From Marthasterias glacialis (taxonomy: Eukaryota > Echinodermata > Asteroidea > Forcipulatida > Asteriidae), in the NCBI GenBank assembly GCA_911728455.2, contig OU452231.1, forward strand, positions 11,811,838 through 11,875,837: a DNA stretch of 64,000 bases. Direction: 5' to 3'. The translations under genes and the position numbers were made by a program. The notes beneath the pieces were generated by a model. That model had not been told where the DNA came from. It made no database searches and worked only from the letters and a program-made list of their open reading frames with translations. Below are positions 45,798 through 57,949 of the stretch, one piece after another. Each line of letters opens with the position of its first letter. Within the stretch, counting starts at the first letter, position 1.

Positions 45798-46035
45798 TCT
45801 TGTACCGCCATCCAAGGGAAAGCCAAACAGCTGAAGAAAGAACGGGAAGCGGTCATCTTGTACCCCATTCAAGGGAAATTAACTAAACAGCTTAAGATAG
45901 AAAGGGAAGTGGTCATCTTGTACCCCATCCAAGGGAAAGGCAAACGGCTGAAAAAAGAAGGGGAAGGGGTCATCTTGTACCCCATCCAAGGGAAAGGCAA
46001 ACGGCTGAAGAAAGAAGGGGAAGGGGTCATCTTGT
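45798..46035. repeat. 57-bp tandem repeat, four copies, open in one frame
   Basis: Unit: catcttgtaccccatccaag, ggaaaggcaaacggctgaag, aaagaaggggaaggggt. Because 57 is a multiple of three, a 19-residue repeat (VILYPIQGKGKRLKKEGEG) stays open on the + strand. Two further copies lie at 46113-46206 and one at 46528-46590. Confidence 0.85.
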
Positions 46036-46465
46036 ACTCTATTCTTTGCATCCGATGAAGTAGTTGTTGCTACGAAAGCTCATGCATTTTTCTTACTATT
46101 AGTAAGTCTTTATTACCCATTCAAGGGAAATTAGCCAAACAGCTGAAGAAAGAACGGGAAGCGGTCATCTTGTACCTCATTCAAGGGAAAGCCAAAGAGC
46201 TGAAGAAAACATGACAAGCAGAGACAAACAACCCTTTATTATGAAGTTGGTTTTTCCAGAGAAACTGGACTGTCTTCCCATACCTGCTCAAGAAAGCTGT
46301 TACCAAACACTCCTTAGTAGTAGATTTTTCATTATCAAACAATATGGATTTCAGGTATATGTAGATAGAGACAAACTCTTCAGTAAGATGTTCTCTCTAT
46401 TGGTTAAGGAAAGCTGAAAGTGCTTTAGCTCCAAAGCAAATAATACTTGGTTCGTATAGCGCACA

Positions 46466-46590
46466 AGTCAAGCTTGGATTTTATTTCCTTACTGGCTCAC
46501 AAAGTTGTTTCTTAACACTGCTCTATATGGCATCTTGTACCGCCATCCAAGGGAAAGCCAAACAGCTGAAGAAAGAACAGGAAGTGTCAT
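46466..46590 (+). repeat. Duplicate of 45731-45860
   Basis: caagcttggattttatttcc, ttactggctcacaaagttgt and tctatatggcatcttgtacc match the earlier segment at about 735 bp offset, including one 57-bp unit. Confidence 0.8.
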
Positions 46591-47299
46591 CAAGTACCCC
46601 CTAGTAACTATAAATCAAGGCGCTTTACAACATTATTATCGCTATATTCACCAGCGTACTTAACCACTTGCCCTCGTGAATTCTGAATTTTGTCCAAGCA
46701 GGATAAATTTTCAGAATTTCAGGAATATTTTTGCTGATGAGAATATTGCTGTCAAAATGAAACCAGGACTTAACCAAGTAGAAAAAAATGTTTTAGGATT
46801 CCTTTTACTTTTTTGAAAAAATGTGGCTTTTGTTCATTGTTAATCGGTCAACCCTTGGCTGTAAGCCCCGGCCGATAATCCGGAATGGCATGCTGGAATC
46901 TCAGACTCACCTCCCAAGCCGAATACAATGGTGGCAGCCTAATGATTCTCTTGTAATCCTCATTAGTCCAACAAAAGGACAAAGGTCTGGAATTGGGATT
47001 ACACAATTAATGACCCCCCAAAAAAGGGAGATTTGAAGCATGAAATTCCAGTACCCTTTGTACTTCTCAGTTACAGGGCAATCGAAGCGTGACACAGTGA
47101 GTGCACATACACTGTGCATGCTACACAATGGAATGTCCAGGTATTTTACATGTCCGCCGCGGGCGTCTCTGGACATTTTAAAAAACGTGTCTATCGGGCT
47201 TCCATTTTCATGTCTGGAAATGTTTCTTGTAACACCTCTTCCAGCGGTAATTGGTAAAACAATTCCTCAAACTTTCTTAACTCCCTGAAACTGCTGAAT

Positions 47300-47490
47300 A
47301 TAAGCAGAATTAACCTAGCATAAAACTGTCACAGCCCTTGCAGGTTTCCATTAACACACCTGGGTTAAGAACAGCAAATTATGGTCAAGTGTCTTCTCAA
47401 AGACACAAGTGTCATGACCAGAATTTGAACCTACCCTTAGGTCTAAGGAAACTTTAGTCGATGCGCTAGACCGCTCAGCACTTACCCACT
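47300..47490 (-). mobile_element. tRNA-derived SINE, minus strand
   Basis: On the minus strand, gctgagcggtctagcgcat (A box region) and taggttcaaattctgg (B box) are followed by tctttgagaagacacttgac, a body segment common in deuterostome tRNA SINEs. The end lies near 47300. Confidence 0.75.
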
Positions 47491-48248
47491 AAAGTGAAGA
47501 CCTAGAGTTGGACTTAGGGTGGGGTAGGAGTGGGTTTTTTACTGTCAAGCTATGGGTCTTGTCCAATACCAGCTCAAGACATACATGTAGATACCGAGGT
47601 CCTGTTCCTTGTCATCTTATCTGACACACATAGAATGACGTGGAAGAGACAAAAACATTTCGAAATCATACAGGACTCCGACAGGAAAGTTGTCTCCTCT
47701 CATATTTGCTCAAGAGACTACGGTCTAATAACCTATTCCCCTTCCTATATCCATCCCCTTCAAACAAAGACAGGGAGAACAACAGGGGGAGATCTTCTTC
47801 TGTCCTTCTCACTGCACCAACAACCTGTGTGTGGACGTCTGCAGTAGAACCAATTAGTCCAACCAAGATAGCCTTGTTATTCACCATCACAGTATAAGGT
47901 ACATCACAGAATTAAGCTCAAAATCTCAGGCATTTTATGTTACTAAAACGTTATCCTCAATTATTCATTGTATGTATTTGCACCCAAGTTCAAGTGTTTA
48001 AATGCCATCATGTGGGTTCAAATCCAGCCTGCCACTCTCTGGTGCTTGCATCCTAAAAAGCCTCTTTACGTAAGACTATACAGGGGATAAAATTTATGAA
48101 GACATGTAATATTATCAAAAGGGGTCACTACCTTTAATAAATAGGCCTGAATCCCTAAATTATTATTTTGAAGCGGCTTTAAAGTCAAGACCAGGGAGGA
48201 AGCACAATTTCCCAGAGACAATAATTTGATTGAGTGTGTTAAAACCTC

Positions 48249-49075
48249 TTAACCCTTTAGCACTCATACCGCCAGAAGCGCCCCTCCTAATGCTCCGCAA
48301 ACCACCCGCAACCGCCCTCGAAGTTTGACAGGTTGTAACTTGAGTTTTACATACGCGATTGAAATGCATCAAACAGCCGTATGTAGAGCTTGATCTCAAG
48401 CTTGCGATGGTCTAAAAATAGTACATGGTCCCCATAAGAAAAAATGACATTGTCCACCTCCAAAGGTTCAAAGGTCGAAAGTCCTATCGCCAAACCAATG
48501 CATGTACCCCATGTGCAACACAGCGAGTGGTTGTTTCTATGTGTGTGTGTATGGACAGACCGTATTTTATGCACAGTGTTTCTCACGCGCAATGTACAAA
48601 GCAATACTTAAAACTTACGGTTGTTTTTACACGGAATACCATAAGTCAGAAGTATTTTACAGACAGTTTTATGTAAACAAGTTGTTCTGTAGATTTAATC
48701 TTACTTCCAAAGGTATGTTGTGATTATTTTGAATATTTTTCTTTCTTTGAGATGACAGTACAGTTGAGCAAAATTGTGTACAACTTTCCACGTAACAAAC
48801 GTTTACTTCGTACACGAACAATGTTTCCTAATTTTAGCTGATTTGTCTCATGTTTCCAACCTCATTGCTTTGATTTGGTAAAGCAAACAAAACAACTGCG
48901 CAAATCATTCAAAAGGTAATTTCATCCTCTACACAATAAACTAAACTTGTAACACAAGAAAATAATCACAACGAAAGTTATCTAAGGATTTTTATGCACA
49001 GCAGAAAATCTTGTGAATTTCCGTAGCGCGTTCAAGGAGTAAATGACACAATGTTTAATTGTGCTAAAGGGTTAG
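48249..49075. mobile_element. Possible TTAA-targeting element with ccctttagcac ends
   Basis: TTAA-ccctttagcac at the left and gtgctaaaggg-TTAG at the right are inverted over 11 bp, about 820 bp apart. No transposase frame is present. Confidence 0.45.
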
Positions 49076-49437
49076 TTTAATGTCTGAACAATTCACCGAC
49101 TCCTAAACTGATGACTCTATTGTTTTTCCCCACTTTAACCAACACTTTTAAACACAAATTAAACATCAACTATTACCAACCATGGACTGCATATTATCAT
49201 GACATTGCACATCAGTATTAGAAAAAACAAACACAGTAATACATCTTTACAGGTTTTCTACAAATTAATGCAAACATCAATAACAGACTTGTGAATACAG
49301 GATACAGCACCAGTAATAACTCACTAAAACAATACCTTTACTTTGCCATTTGCTTGACATTGCTAATTGATAATAATTAAGAATGTTATTTTTTGTAGAA
49401 AAGAGGTTCTCATGAGCAGCTTTCACATAAAAAAAGT

Positions 49438-49893
49438 CAGAAAGATGCAAGATATCCACGAACAAACGAGGGCAGTACCTTAATCCACAGATGTCAAGAA
49501 AGAGAAAAACAACTCCATTGAGACATGATGGTCCATGAATCTCACTTTCCTTGAGAGGGTTGATATTGCATGTCTTGAGGTCACCCGCACACAATCTTAA
49601 ATGACTGGATACCATACAAAGCATCATTGAGGATGTATACGACTGAAATGATCCACATAAATTATCAGAAAGATGCAAGATATCCATGAACAAACGAGGG
49701 TAGTACCTTAATCCACAGAGTTTAAGAAAGAGAAAAACGACTCAATTGAGACATGATGGTCCATGGATCTCACTTTCCTTGAGAGGGTTGATATTGCATG
49801 TCTTGAGGTCACCCACACACAGTGTTAACTGACTGGATACTGTACAAAGCATCGTTGAGGATATGCTGCTGAAGATCCACATAAACTTAAATA
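49438..49893 (-). repeat. Tandem duplication of about 228 bp with exon-like open frame
   Basis: cagaaagatgcaagatatcc through gttgatattgcatgtcttga is repeated at a 228-bp offset. In both copies the minus strand is open for about 40 residues (GDLKTCNINPLKESEIHGPS). No splice donor fits, so coding status is open. Confidence 0.8.
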
Positions 49894-50950
49894 AAGTAAT
49901 CTTACTGGAGTACGTTAAGCAACACAATGTCAAGGCTAAAAGTGTAAAATGAGTTTGGACTCATCAGTATGTGTCTGTGCAGGCTGCGCAGTTGGTCCAT
50001 TAAGCCACAGCACTTAATGCGGTACATGATGTATCATGTAAAATTGTTTGGAAGATGGAGCTTATTGCACTGAGCAATGCCACTGTTAATATAAAGGTTG
50101 AAGAGTTGATTCAAACACTACCCACAAAGTTGCTGTCACTGGAGTGGTCAACACATCATCCTGTTCATACATTGTGGAGTGATTCGTATAGCTTTTGTGG
50201 AGAATTCTGTAGGCACTGAACACTGTCACTGTAAGATGGCTGCTTTTAAGATGCAATGTATTTTTGTGTACATTGCACAAGACAAAGTCTGGTGCATGAA
50301 GTGATGCAAAGTTTGATCATCAGTTTGAGCACATCATTGTCACTACTATTGTACGGGTATCTGCTACCAACTTGATCCTCAAGGTAAGGTGATAGGACCC
50401 CAAGAGTTCTTGAAATTCACATTCTGAAGATCGATCACCTTCCTTTGTTTCTTTTCAGTTCCCTGTATATAAAGTCTGAGAGATGGTTTTACGTAAGGGT
50501 TAGGATAAAACCAGGGTGTTGGTTGTGGGTTACAGTTATTTAATAGTCATACGTAGTTGGTTCCATGGTGATGCCTGTAGGCTTATAGTGCTCTCACTGT
50601 TGTGTTCAACTGTGTCTGTGGGATGGTAGCACCAGGCTGGGAGATATCATCAGCCATAGTTAGGTCACTTATAGTCATCAAGGTACATGTAAATGGGCTA
50701 GACCCACAAGGTTGTGTCGTTTTGTTTCCAAGTGTCCATTTCCGCTTTGCAGAACCCAACTGGGATGATGTGTACATCAGTCTTTCCAAGCAACTCAGAG
50801 GGTACTCAATGAGGATGCTGTGTCTTCCTATGGATTTCTACAGAGCCTTGATTGTTGTCCTTATTTCATTGATGTGATATTTTAAAATCAGTAGACTGTG
50901 GTGTTTAACGCCCAGGCTACAGCCTATTCAGAAGAAACAATTTTGTGGTG

Positions 50951-51935
50951 AAAAGTTACCAGCACTTCACCCTCAGCCAAGATCCTCAGCATCTGGCTCC
51001 AGCAGATTACTCAAACATTTTCTCATTCATTACCTAGGGACACTAGAGAGAATGTTGTGAACAAAAAATTTGTTGACCTAAACCTGGAAATGGTTTATGC
51101 ATATCTTTCTGGCAACTTTTGTGACAATGCATATAGGAGTGTTTGATGAGGGGAGAGGTTACCAGCACTTCACCCTCAGCCAAGATCCTCAGCATGTGGC
51201 TCAGTATATAGATGACTTGATAAAATAAATCAACATCTAAGAACTTGCAAAACATCTCTTACATACAACTTGTGAACACCTTTTCACTTGTGCTTAGTAA
51301 GTTAACATTTCCAACAATGCAGATGGGAGTGTTTGATGAGGGGAGAGGTTACCAGCACTTCACCCTCAGCCAAGATCCTCAGCATCTGGCTCAGTATGTA
51401 GATGACTTAATAAAGTTAATCAACATCTATGAACTTTCAAAACATCTCTTACATAAAACTTGTGAACACCTTTTCACTTGTACTTAGTAAGTTAACTTTT
51501 CCAACAATGCAGATGGGAGTGTTTGATGAGGGGAGAGGTTACCAGCACTTCACCCTCAGCCAAGATCTTCAGCATCCGGCTCTTGCAGATAGCCTAAACC
51601 TTTTATCACTAAATGCCCATCAGGAACTCTGCAAAGTTACTGTATAAAACAAATTAAAAACCTGTATATTGCACAAGGCATTTTGTTAAAAAACCACAGA
51701 GAAGGGTCTCATTTGAATCTCATTACCCTCATATATCAGCCAATATCCTCAGCATCTGGCTTATGTGAGTTATATCATACATAGAATACATCTAACTTTG
51801 GCATACAATATGCTAGTCCATACTTTAGTGTAAATAATGAAAAAAGGGTAACTTTTTGGCAATGCAGAAAGACATATTTGAGGGGAGAGGTTACCAGCAC
51901 TTCACCCTCAGCCAAGATCCTCAGCATCTGGCTCA
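50951..51935. repeat. Repeat cluster with gaggggagaggttaccagca core, five or six copies
   Basis: The core ggttaccagcacttcaccct, cagccaagatcctcagcatc occurs at about 50957, 51158, 51346, 51538 and 51887, with a decayed copy at 51738. The three middle copies are spaced about 190 bp and share longer flanks. The + frame reads GVFDEGRGYQHFTLSQDPQ in them. Confidence 0.85.
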
Positions 51936-52892
51936 TGAAGATAACTGTCAAAAGTTATTCAACATCTATGGACTTGCAAAACTTATCTTCCATACAACCT
52001 TTGATCACTTTTTAACTTGTACTAGTAAGTACCTGACATTTTTTAAATGTACATTACAATCTCAAACACACAAATTATTTTGTCAATACCCATTTGCTGC
52101 TCTTCAAATGTTCTTGCTGGTGTTGCAGTGTCCATGGTTATTGTTTGTTCAATGTTTCTTCAACATGCTATCCACAAATTAGTCCGCATAACAAGAGCAC
52201 AGTGTTCTTGGAAAAGTTTTTTGGTTGAATGCAAGTCAATGCTAGTACAACCCATGTCAAAATATAAAAAGTCTGCCTGGGAAATGTCTTTCGAACAGTT
52301 GTTGTTACATTCAAGAAAATGCTGGCTTTCCTCGATACTTGCTTGAACCTTGCTTTGAGATAGTTGACTTGTCTTTATTTGAAATCCTTTTCTTGGGGTG
52401 CACATAGTCTGTCTATACTTGAGGCGAGTCTGAAGTCTAGATATTTCAACAGTCTTGGGGTTAACTTTTGATTGCAGTGCTATGGTGGTACTCTTGTCTT
52501 TAACAGCTTTAAATGATTGTACAGTCTTTCACATTGATTGATGCCAATGTCATTGCCGTTTCCATGAAGATATTCCACTGCTTGTGTTCTTGTTTTTGGA
52601 TGGTTCTCTGCAGGAGATGCACACACTCCATCTTGTCCCTATGTGGTTTACTGTTATTGTAAAAAAAAATAAAAAGTAAAACAAATAAATAAATTCTATT
52701 TACAAGTCATAAAGCTTCTAAGTAGCTTCTAAGTAGCAAAAATACACATCAACATTTTTTCTTAAAAGTTTTGATTCTGGTACTTGTTCAAATTGTACAA
52801 ACAGGGAACATTCTTCTTCTGAAACGCTTTTGGGCATCTTTGAGTAATTATATTTAAATAAGCCTTTTTGTATTTAGACATTATTTGTGTTT

Positions 52893-52985
52893 TTACCCAT
52901 ACATCGATGTGTGTGTGTTAAGCACTGTATACTCAGTACTTTCCCGAGTCCTGTGAAAAATAGTCCACAGGCATAATCCACGGGT
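52893..52985 (-). mobile_element. SINE 3' fragment, minus strand
   Basis: acccatacatcgatgtgtg, aagcactgtatactcagtac and tttcccgagtcctgtgaaaa are the reverse complement of the tail shared with 9.9-10.1 kb. No tRNA head is attached. Confidence 0.65.
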
Positions 52986-53454
52986 GAAATTAACATCTAC
53001 TATATTTCTATTGCTTTGCAAGGCATAAGAAAGACAGAAGCCATCAACACACCAAGACTTGCGTGTTAGGACATGTCATAGGACTGGTGTAACTAGTGTT
53101 CCGAGACCTCATTTATGAATGAGGCAGGTTTTTGAGGTGTGCCAAAATCGCCCATCAATTCCTGAAATGCTCTTTTTGGTAACATTTTCACTTCCCTTTT
53201 TATTTTTCTCCCTTAAAACAACAAAAAGGAAACAAATATATTTTTTTTAAATCAGGAAGCCTTTTGTAGGTGTGCCACTGCTTCAAAATGTTAAGAAAAA
53301 TTGAAAATTAAAAAATTAAAAAATTACCTTGATGCTGAGTGTCCATGGTAATTAACACCACCGAGGGGGCACAACAGCCTAGTTTTGTTCGTCTCAGGAG
53401 ATGTCATTATCTTGTCCGTCACAAATATGGGGCTGGCATTTGGGTGGCATGGTT

Positions 53455-53745
53455 GGCATTGGGGTGGAATGGTTGGCGTGTGCGTAAAGCGCTCACCTCC
53501 CACCAATGTGTCCCTGGTTCAAGTCCCTGGTTCGGCTATATATGTGAGTAGAGTTGTGCGTTGGTTCTCTCCTTTGCCACAAGGGCTTTTTCCAGGCCAG
53601 GATTTCCTCCCTCCAGAAAAACCAAACACTTTCGATCTCAGGCTGTGCTCCCAGGTCATATATGGGTTACTTGGTTGGTTGCCGAAGGTGCCCTTGAATG
53701 CCTGCAGCTCAAATACGTGTAACCGCGTCCTTTGAAATTCAGCTT
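53455..53745 (+). mobile_element. tRNA-derived SINE
   Basis: ggcgtgtgcgtaaagcgctc (A-box region) and ctggttcaagtccctggttc (B box) are followed by ttggttctctcctttgccac and a cctccagaaaaaccaaaca body. This is the layout of a widespread marine-invertebrate SINE. The named family cannot be fixed without a search. Confidence 0.75.
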
Positions 53746-54904
53746 CTCAGCATACCTGTCACAAATTGAATAATCAATAGTTAATCAGTTTATGCTGAAA
53801 ACGATTCAACTGAAGAGATTCCTGCAAATGAAAGACAGGAAAAGAGGGAAAGGTGAAAAAGAGATTAATCTCAATTTATAGCTTTCCTTGAGTGAGTGAG
53901 GGCTCGCCCCACTGTCATAGATTGGTTACAGCGCCACCTCGTGTCATCGAGCAAAAACGGTGATCTGCTCACCTCACGTTGTTGGTGCTGGCCAATCAAA
54001 CCACATGTTAAATAGCCAATTTTGAACCTACTGTGATTTAATTAGTATTTTAGTTATTACACCCCTCCCCTCCATACATTGGCGCATGTTCATATTGAAT
54101 GTGGATGCACATAATGCAGAGGGTAACTTTATTTCATACCAAACCATGGAATAAACAAAAAATATCTTCACACCAACCCAACATCTCAAATACCTGGAGA
54201 TGCAACCCTACCATTCTCTGGTCAACCCATACTCATGGCAAGCAGTCTTGCACCCCAATAAACCGTTTTGCCATTCTCCATGGAAAATGATGGATGACAA
54301 TCACAAAGCAGTCTTGTGTACATGGCGCAACTCACAAGTCATCAACCTTTTAAAGTATTTTTTTAATACTTCAAAGAGTAAAGCTGCATTTTTTTCACAA
54401 AGGTTTTTCCTTTAGATATGAGAAGAATAATGCGTGATTAATTTGGTATACAAGTGGGTTATTCAGAAGAAATCATGGAGGACCCCTCTCCCACCTGGAT
54501 GACAAATTGCCAAGGCCGACAACTGTCACACGCAAAATGACGACTTTTGTCACTTTTTTCTCACTTTCATGCAAAAGTTTATTAACATCTATGGGAAAAA
54601 GCCAACATCATAAAACTCTAAAGGTGTTTTGTAATCTCACCTTGTAGATCTGTGTCTTTGCTTTCAAAGTTCCCTCTTTGCAGTGAGTATCTGTCATATA
54701 AGATTAATCTTGAGTAGGCCTAAACCTTCACTCCCATGCAGTTTTCATGGGAATGACAATAGCTCCATGGTGAACTTGCTGCAAAATGTTACATTTGCAA
54801 AGACATCTGAAATTGATAATATTATTATCGTTATCCTCAATTTTAATACATACCAGTATCACGTAGGCAATAGAAAATTCAGAAAGACAAACATGGACTT
54901 CTCA

Positions 54905-56300
54905 CCTTAAATCTCAACACCCACATGAAACTATCATGAAACTATCCCATCATCAGTCGTAACTTCAGATGAGTCATCTGTGATGGAATAAGACAACAAA
55001 TGTAACAAATCTTCCTATTTTTTTATATGACTATAACTCAAGATCCAAATTCACACCAACTTGAACATTGTGTCTGTAATAATTTCAATAATTAATTTAA
55101 TGTAATTATAGTTCTTCATCTGGACATGATTATTGTCCCATCTAGGCAAGAGATTAGAAGTCATGCATCTTCCTGACAGTTTCTGTACCACAGAAATTCA
55201 TTTCTAGCCACAGATCACAGAAGCAAGTGATACATGAATGTGACTTTGCAGTCTCACTTTAGTTAAGCAAAATATTTGAACTATTTAATGAAACTTTTTA
55301 CCTTATTTGCAAAAGCTTTGATACAAATTTCCAGAAGACTATCATAGACTCTTAACATCCACAATGACGATATCTCATCAATCAGTCATAAAATCAGACA
55401 AGTCATCTGTAATTGAGTTAAGTCTATAGTTATTGCTTTGATAACTTTAATTCAAAATCTCACATTCACCAGCTTGGTACATATTGACATTGTGATTGTA
55501 ATAGCTTGAAATGAGGCATCAACACAAGATGGTGCAGCAATCGACAAATAAACAACACCTCAATCACGAGAACTTGCTTGTGACAGTTGAAATGCTCAAA
55601 CAGCTCTCATTATTTCAGTTCCCTTGTCGATTACAGTTCTTTGAGGAGATAATGACATGTATGATCGTCCCATCTAAATAAGTTGTTAGAGGCCATGAAT
55701 CTTCCCGACGGCTTTCTGCAAAAAAAAAATTGACTAACACAGACTTTCAAGCCACAGTAGTCACGGAAGCAAGTGTAGAGATTTGAATGGGGATTCTCCT
55801 ATTCCTTTGGTTTATTGGTTTGTGCAGAGTTATTAATGAGCAGGATGAGTGACCACAAATAATAAGTTGATGAAAGACACCGATACTGGTTGATATAATG
55901 GTAATCTGAGGACGAAGTATATTCAACGATCTCACTCCAACTCTCTTCTATTTGTTACATTTATTCATTTTATTCCAATCTTTGTTACTATTTTCCAAAT
56001 CAAAATATGATTAAGGAAACTAATTGAGCATGCCCTCCCTCTTTGCAAGCAGCTCGCGCATGCGGTGATTTAATTTGCAAGTGACACTTAATCCTGATGT
56101 TGCAGTCTCACTTCGGTTAAACAAAACATTAAACTTTTTAATAAAATTGTCTACCTTATTTATAAAAGCTTTGAGGTTATTTTCTGGAAGATTATACATA
56201 GAATCTCACCTTATCTCATCTCTCAATATCCACACTGACAGTATCTCACCATCAGTCATAACATCAGATGAGTCATCTGTGATGAAGATAAGCCTAAAAG
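54905..56300. repeat. Segmental tandem duplication with exon-like units
   Basis: Three diverged copies of a catcagtcataacatcagatg / agtcatctgtgatg segment (near 54945, 55380 and 56245) share upstream blocks such as gcagtctcacttnggttaa and ccttattt.caaaagctttga. The period is about 430 bp, with 870 bp between the second and third. Confidence 0.75.
56210..56293 (-). other. Candidate 84-nt exon of unknown gene
   Basis: On the minus strand, acceptor tttcttttag and donor AAG|gtgaga bound 84 bases that are open and phase-symmetric (2-2). They encode LIFITDDSSDVMTDGEILSV and eight more residues. The diverged copies at 54.9 and 55.4 kb are broken by stops. No gene context could be built. Confidence 0.3.
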
Positions 56301-57037
56301 AAAACAACATGAATCAATCTACCACATGTAGGTTATTGCTGAGGATAACTTCAAATCATCACCACTGAGTATGATCACTTTGGTAAAAAAAGTTTTACCA
56401 GAGCATTATCAAATAGTTGGTAAGCAAAAATAATTTCTTAAAAACAAACTTACCAGTAATAGGTAGAGGTCGCGTGCCTTTGAAATGTAATGAGGAAAAA
56501 ACAGAGTTAGTGAAACTGATCTACCAAGCTTGCCCTTATCAAACCCATTATTTGACAATGTGGTATTTAGAGTAACTATACATGGGCTATAATTAGCTGT
56601 CTCCATCTGGGCCTTACAAGATACATGGTATTGAACAAAAATTACTTTACACAAGTACTTAAGGACTAAAGAAGGAGGGTAACAGTTTCTTAACGCTATT
56701 GAAACTTTTTCACCGTTCTTGATTCAAATCATACTTACACCATAAGATCAACAAATAACATGTTTTGTTACTGCTTATACAGATATTAATACACTGAAAT
56801 TCAGTCATTTAAATTATAAGGTCTAAGCTATGCAAGTCAGACCAGATGGGAGAATACTTAAACTACAACTCTCATTTACTCATACTCAGAAACATAAGAA
56901 CTGTACGGTACCTTTATAATGGACAGTTATTTGTTACACAACAGCATAGAGAAATTTACTTGAAAAAGGCCAGTTCATATGTACAAAGTTATTTGATATA
57001 TCGAATGCCAATACGGTGTATATATTGAGAGTCATTG

Positions 57038-57160
57038 ATCTCTGGGCAGTAAACCATCCTCCTCAGTACGCTCCTGTTTGTTTAGACAGCTCTGCAGGTT
57101 CATCATCTCATAATCTGGCTGATCATCTCCACCTTCCACATCATCAGTAGAGGATCCTGA
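57038..57160 (-). other. Candidate terminal exon of unknown gene
   Basis: The minus strand reads GSSTDDVEGGDDQPDYEMMN, LQSCLNKQERTEEDGLLPRD, Q and stop at about 57038. The acidic, polar composition looks coding. An AG precedes it (attcag), but a MITE begins eight bases further out and no pyrimidine tract is left, so the exon may be broken or spurious. Confidence 0.25.
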
Positions 57161-57167
57161 ATCCAGG

Positions 57168-57353
57168 TATTGACCCATTTCACCTGACGTCATCATCACA
57201 ATAATCTTGGTTGTGCCATTTTGGGAGTCAATGTCCCTGTTACACAGTGTTGTGTGAGTTTTATCCGACGCAGCCTTTACCGCTTACCTGTTTACTCCCA
57301 AAATGGCAAGCATGAAACAGTAGTCGCGTGTGCCGAGCATGCAAGCGGTCAAA
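57168..57353. mobile_element. MITE of the TTGACCC...TGACGTCAGGTGAATT family, reversed
   Basis: tattgacccatttcacctga, gtgccattttgggagtcaat at the left and tactcccaaaatggcaagc, gcaagcggtcaa at the right form imperfect inverted repeats. Confidence 0.7.
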
Positions 57354-57949
57354 AGACCCATGGTGTTAATGTGGTCCTCTCCTGCTCATCAGTGTGGGTT
57401 GGCAGCTTCCTGGGCCTCAATGCGGCCCTTGGGCCTTAGTTGCTTAGGCTTGGTCTCTTGGATGTGTATCGTGGCTATAGAGGATTTGTAGTCTGTGTCC
57501 CTGATGATGGAGTAGGTTCAGATCTTCCTGCAACATTGTGTTGGTGATGAAGGCAAACCAGCTGAGTTTTACAGGATGGTTCTAAAGACAACCCGTATCA
57601 ATCTGTTTGTGGCCTAAACCACTCCCGATCCTATTCATTTCACTTGTTTTTACTCAATTTCGCATGAGGTGTGATTATAACAAAATGTAATACATTTGCA
57701 CGTGGGAACTGTGTGGAAGGGATCACGTGTACATACATTATACCATACACGCACTACGCATAACTTGAATGCTCATGATGTAAGCGGGATTATGATTGGC
57801 AATCATCTTTTTTAACCCTACAAGTACGAGCCTTAACAAGTTTTAGATGATTAGTTAGACCAGAAAGGAGCAAGGAAACGGCTTCTCTGGCTGGAGTGCT
57901 TGGCATGCCGTGCGTTGAAGTCTCCTCAGGTTACTGTACTTAAAGAAGA

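Larger units (their letters stand above)
52000..54900. other. Gene-less stretch apart from SINEs
   Basis: Only SINE sequences at 52893-52985 and 53455-53745 are supported. The ORFs near 52050-52400 on both strands have no recognisable domain. Confidence 0.4.

Noticed and set aside
47640-47897. Overlapping ORFs on both strands as a possible exon
   Set aside because: Both strands are open for similar lengths, there are no convincing splice sites, and I recognise no domain.
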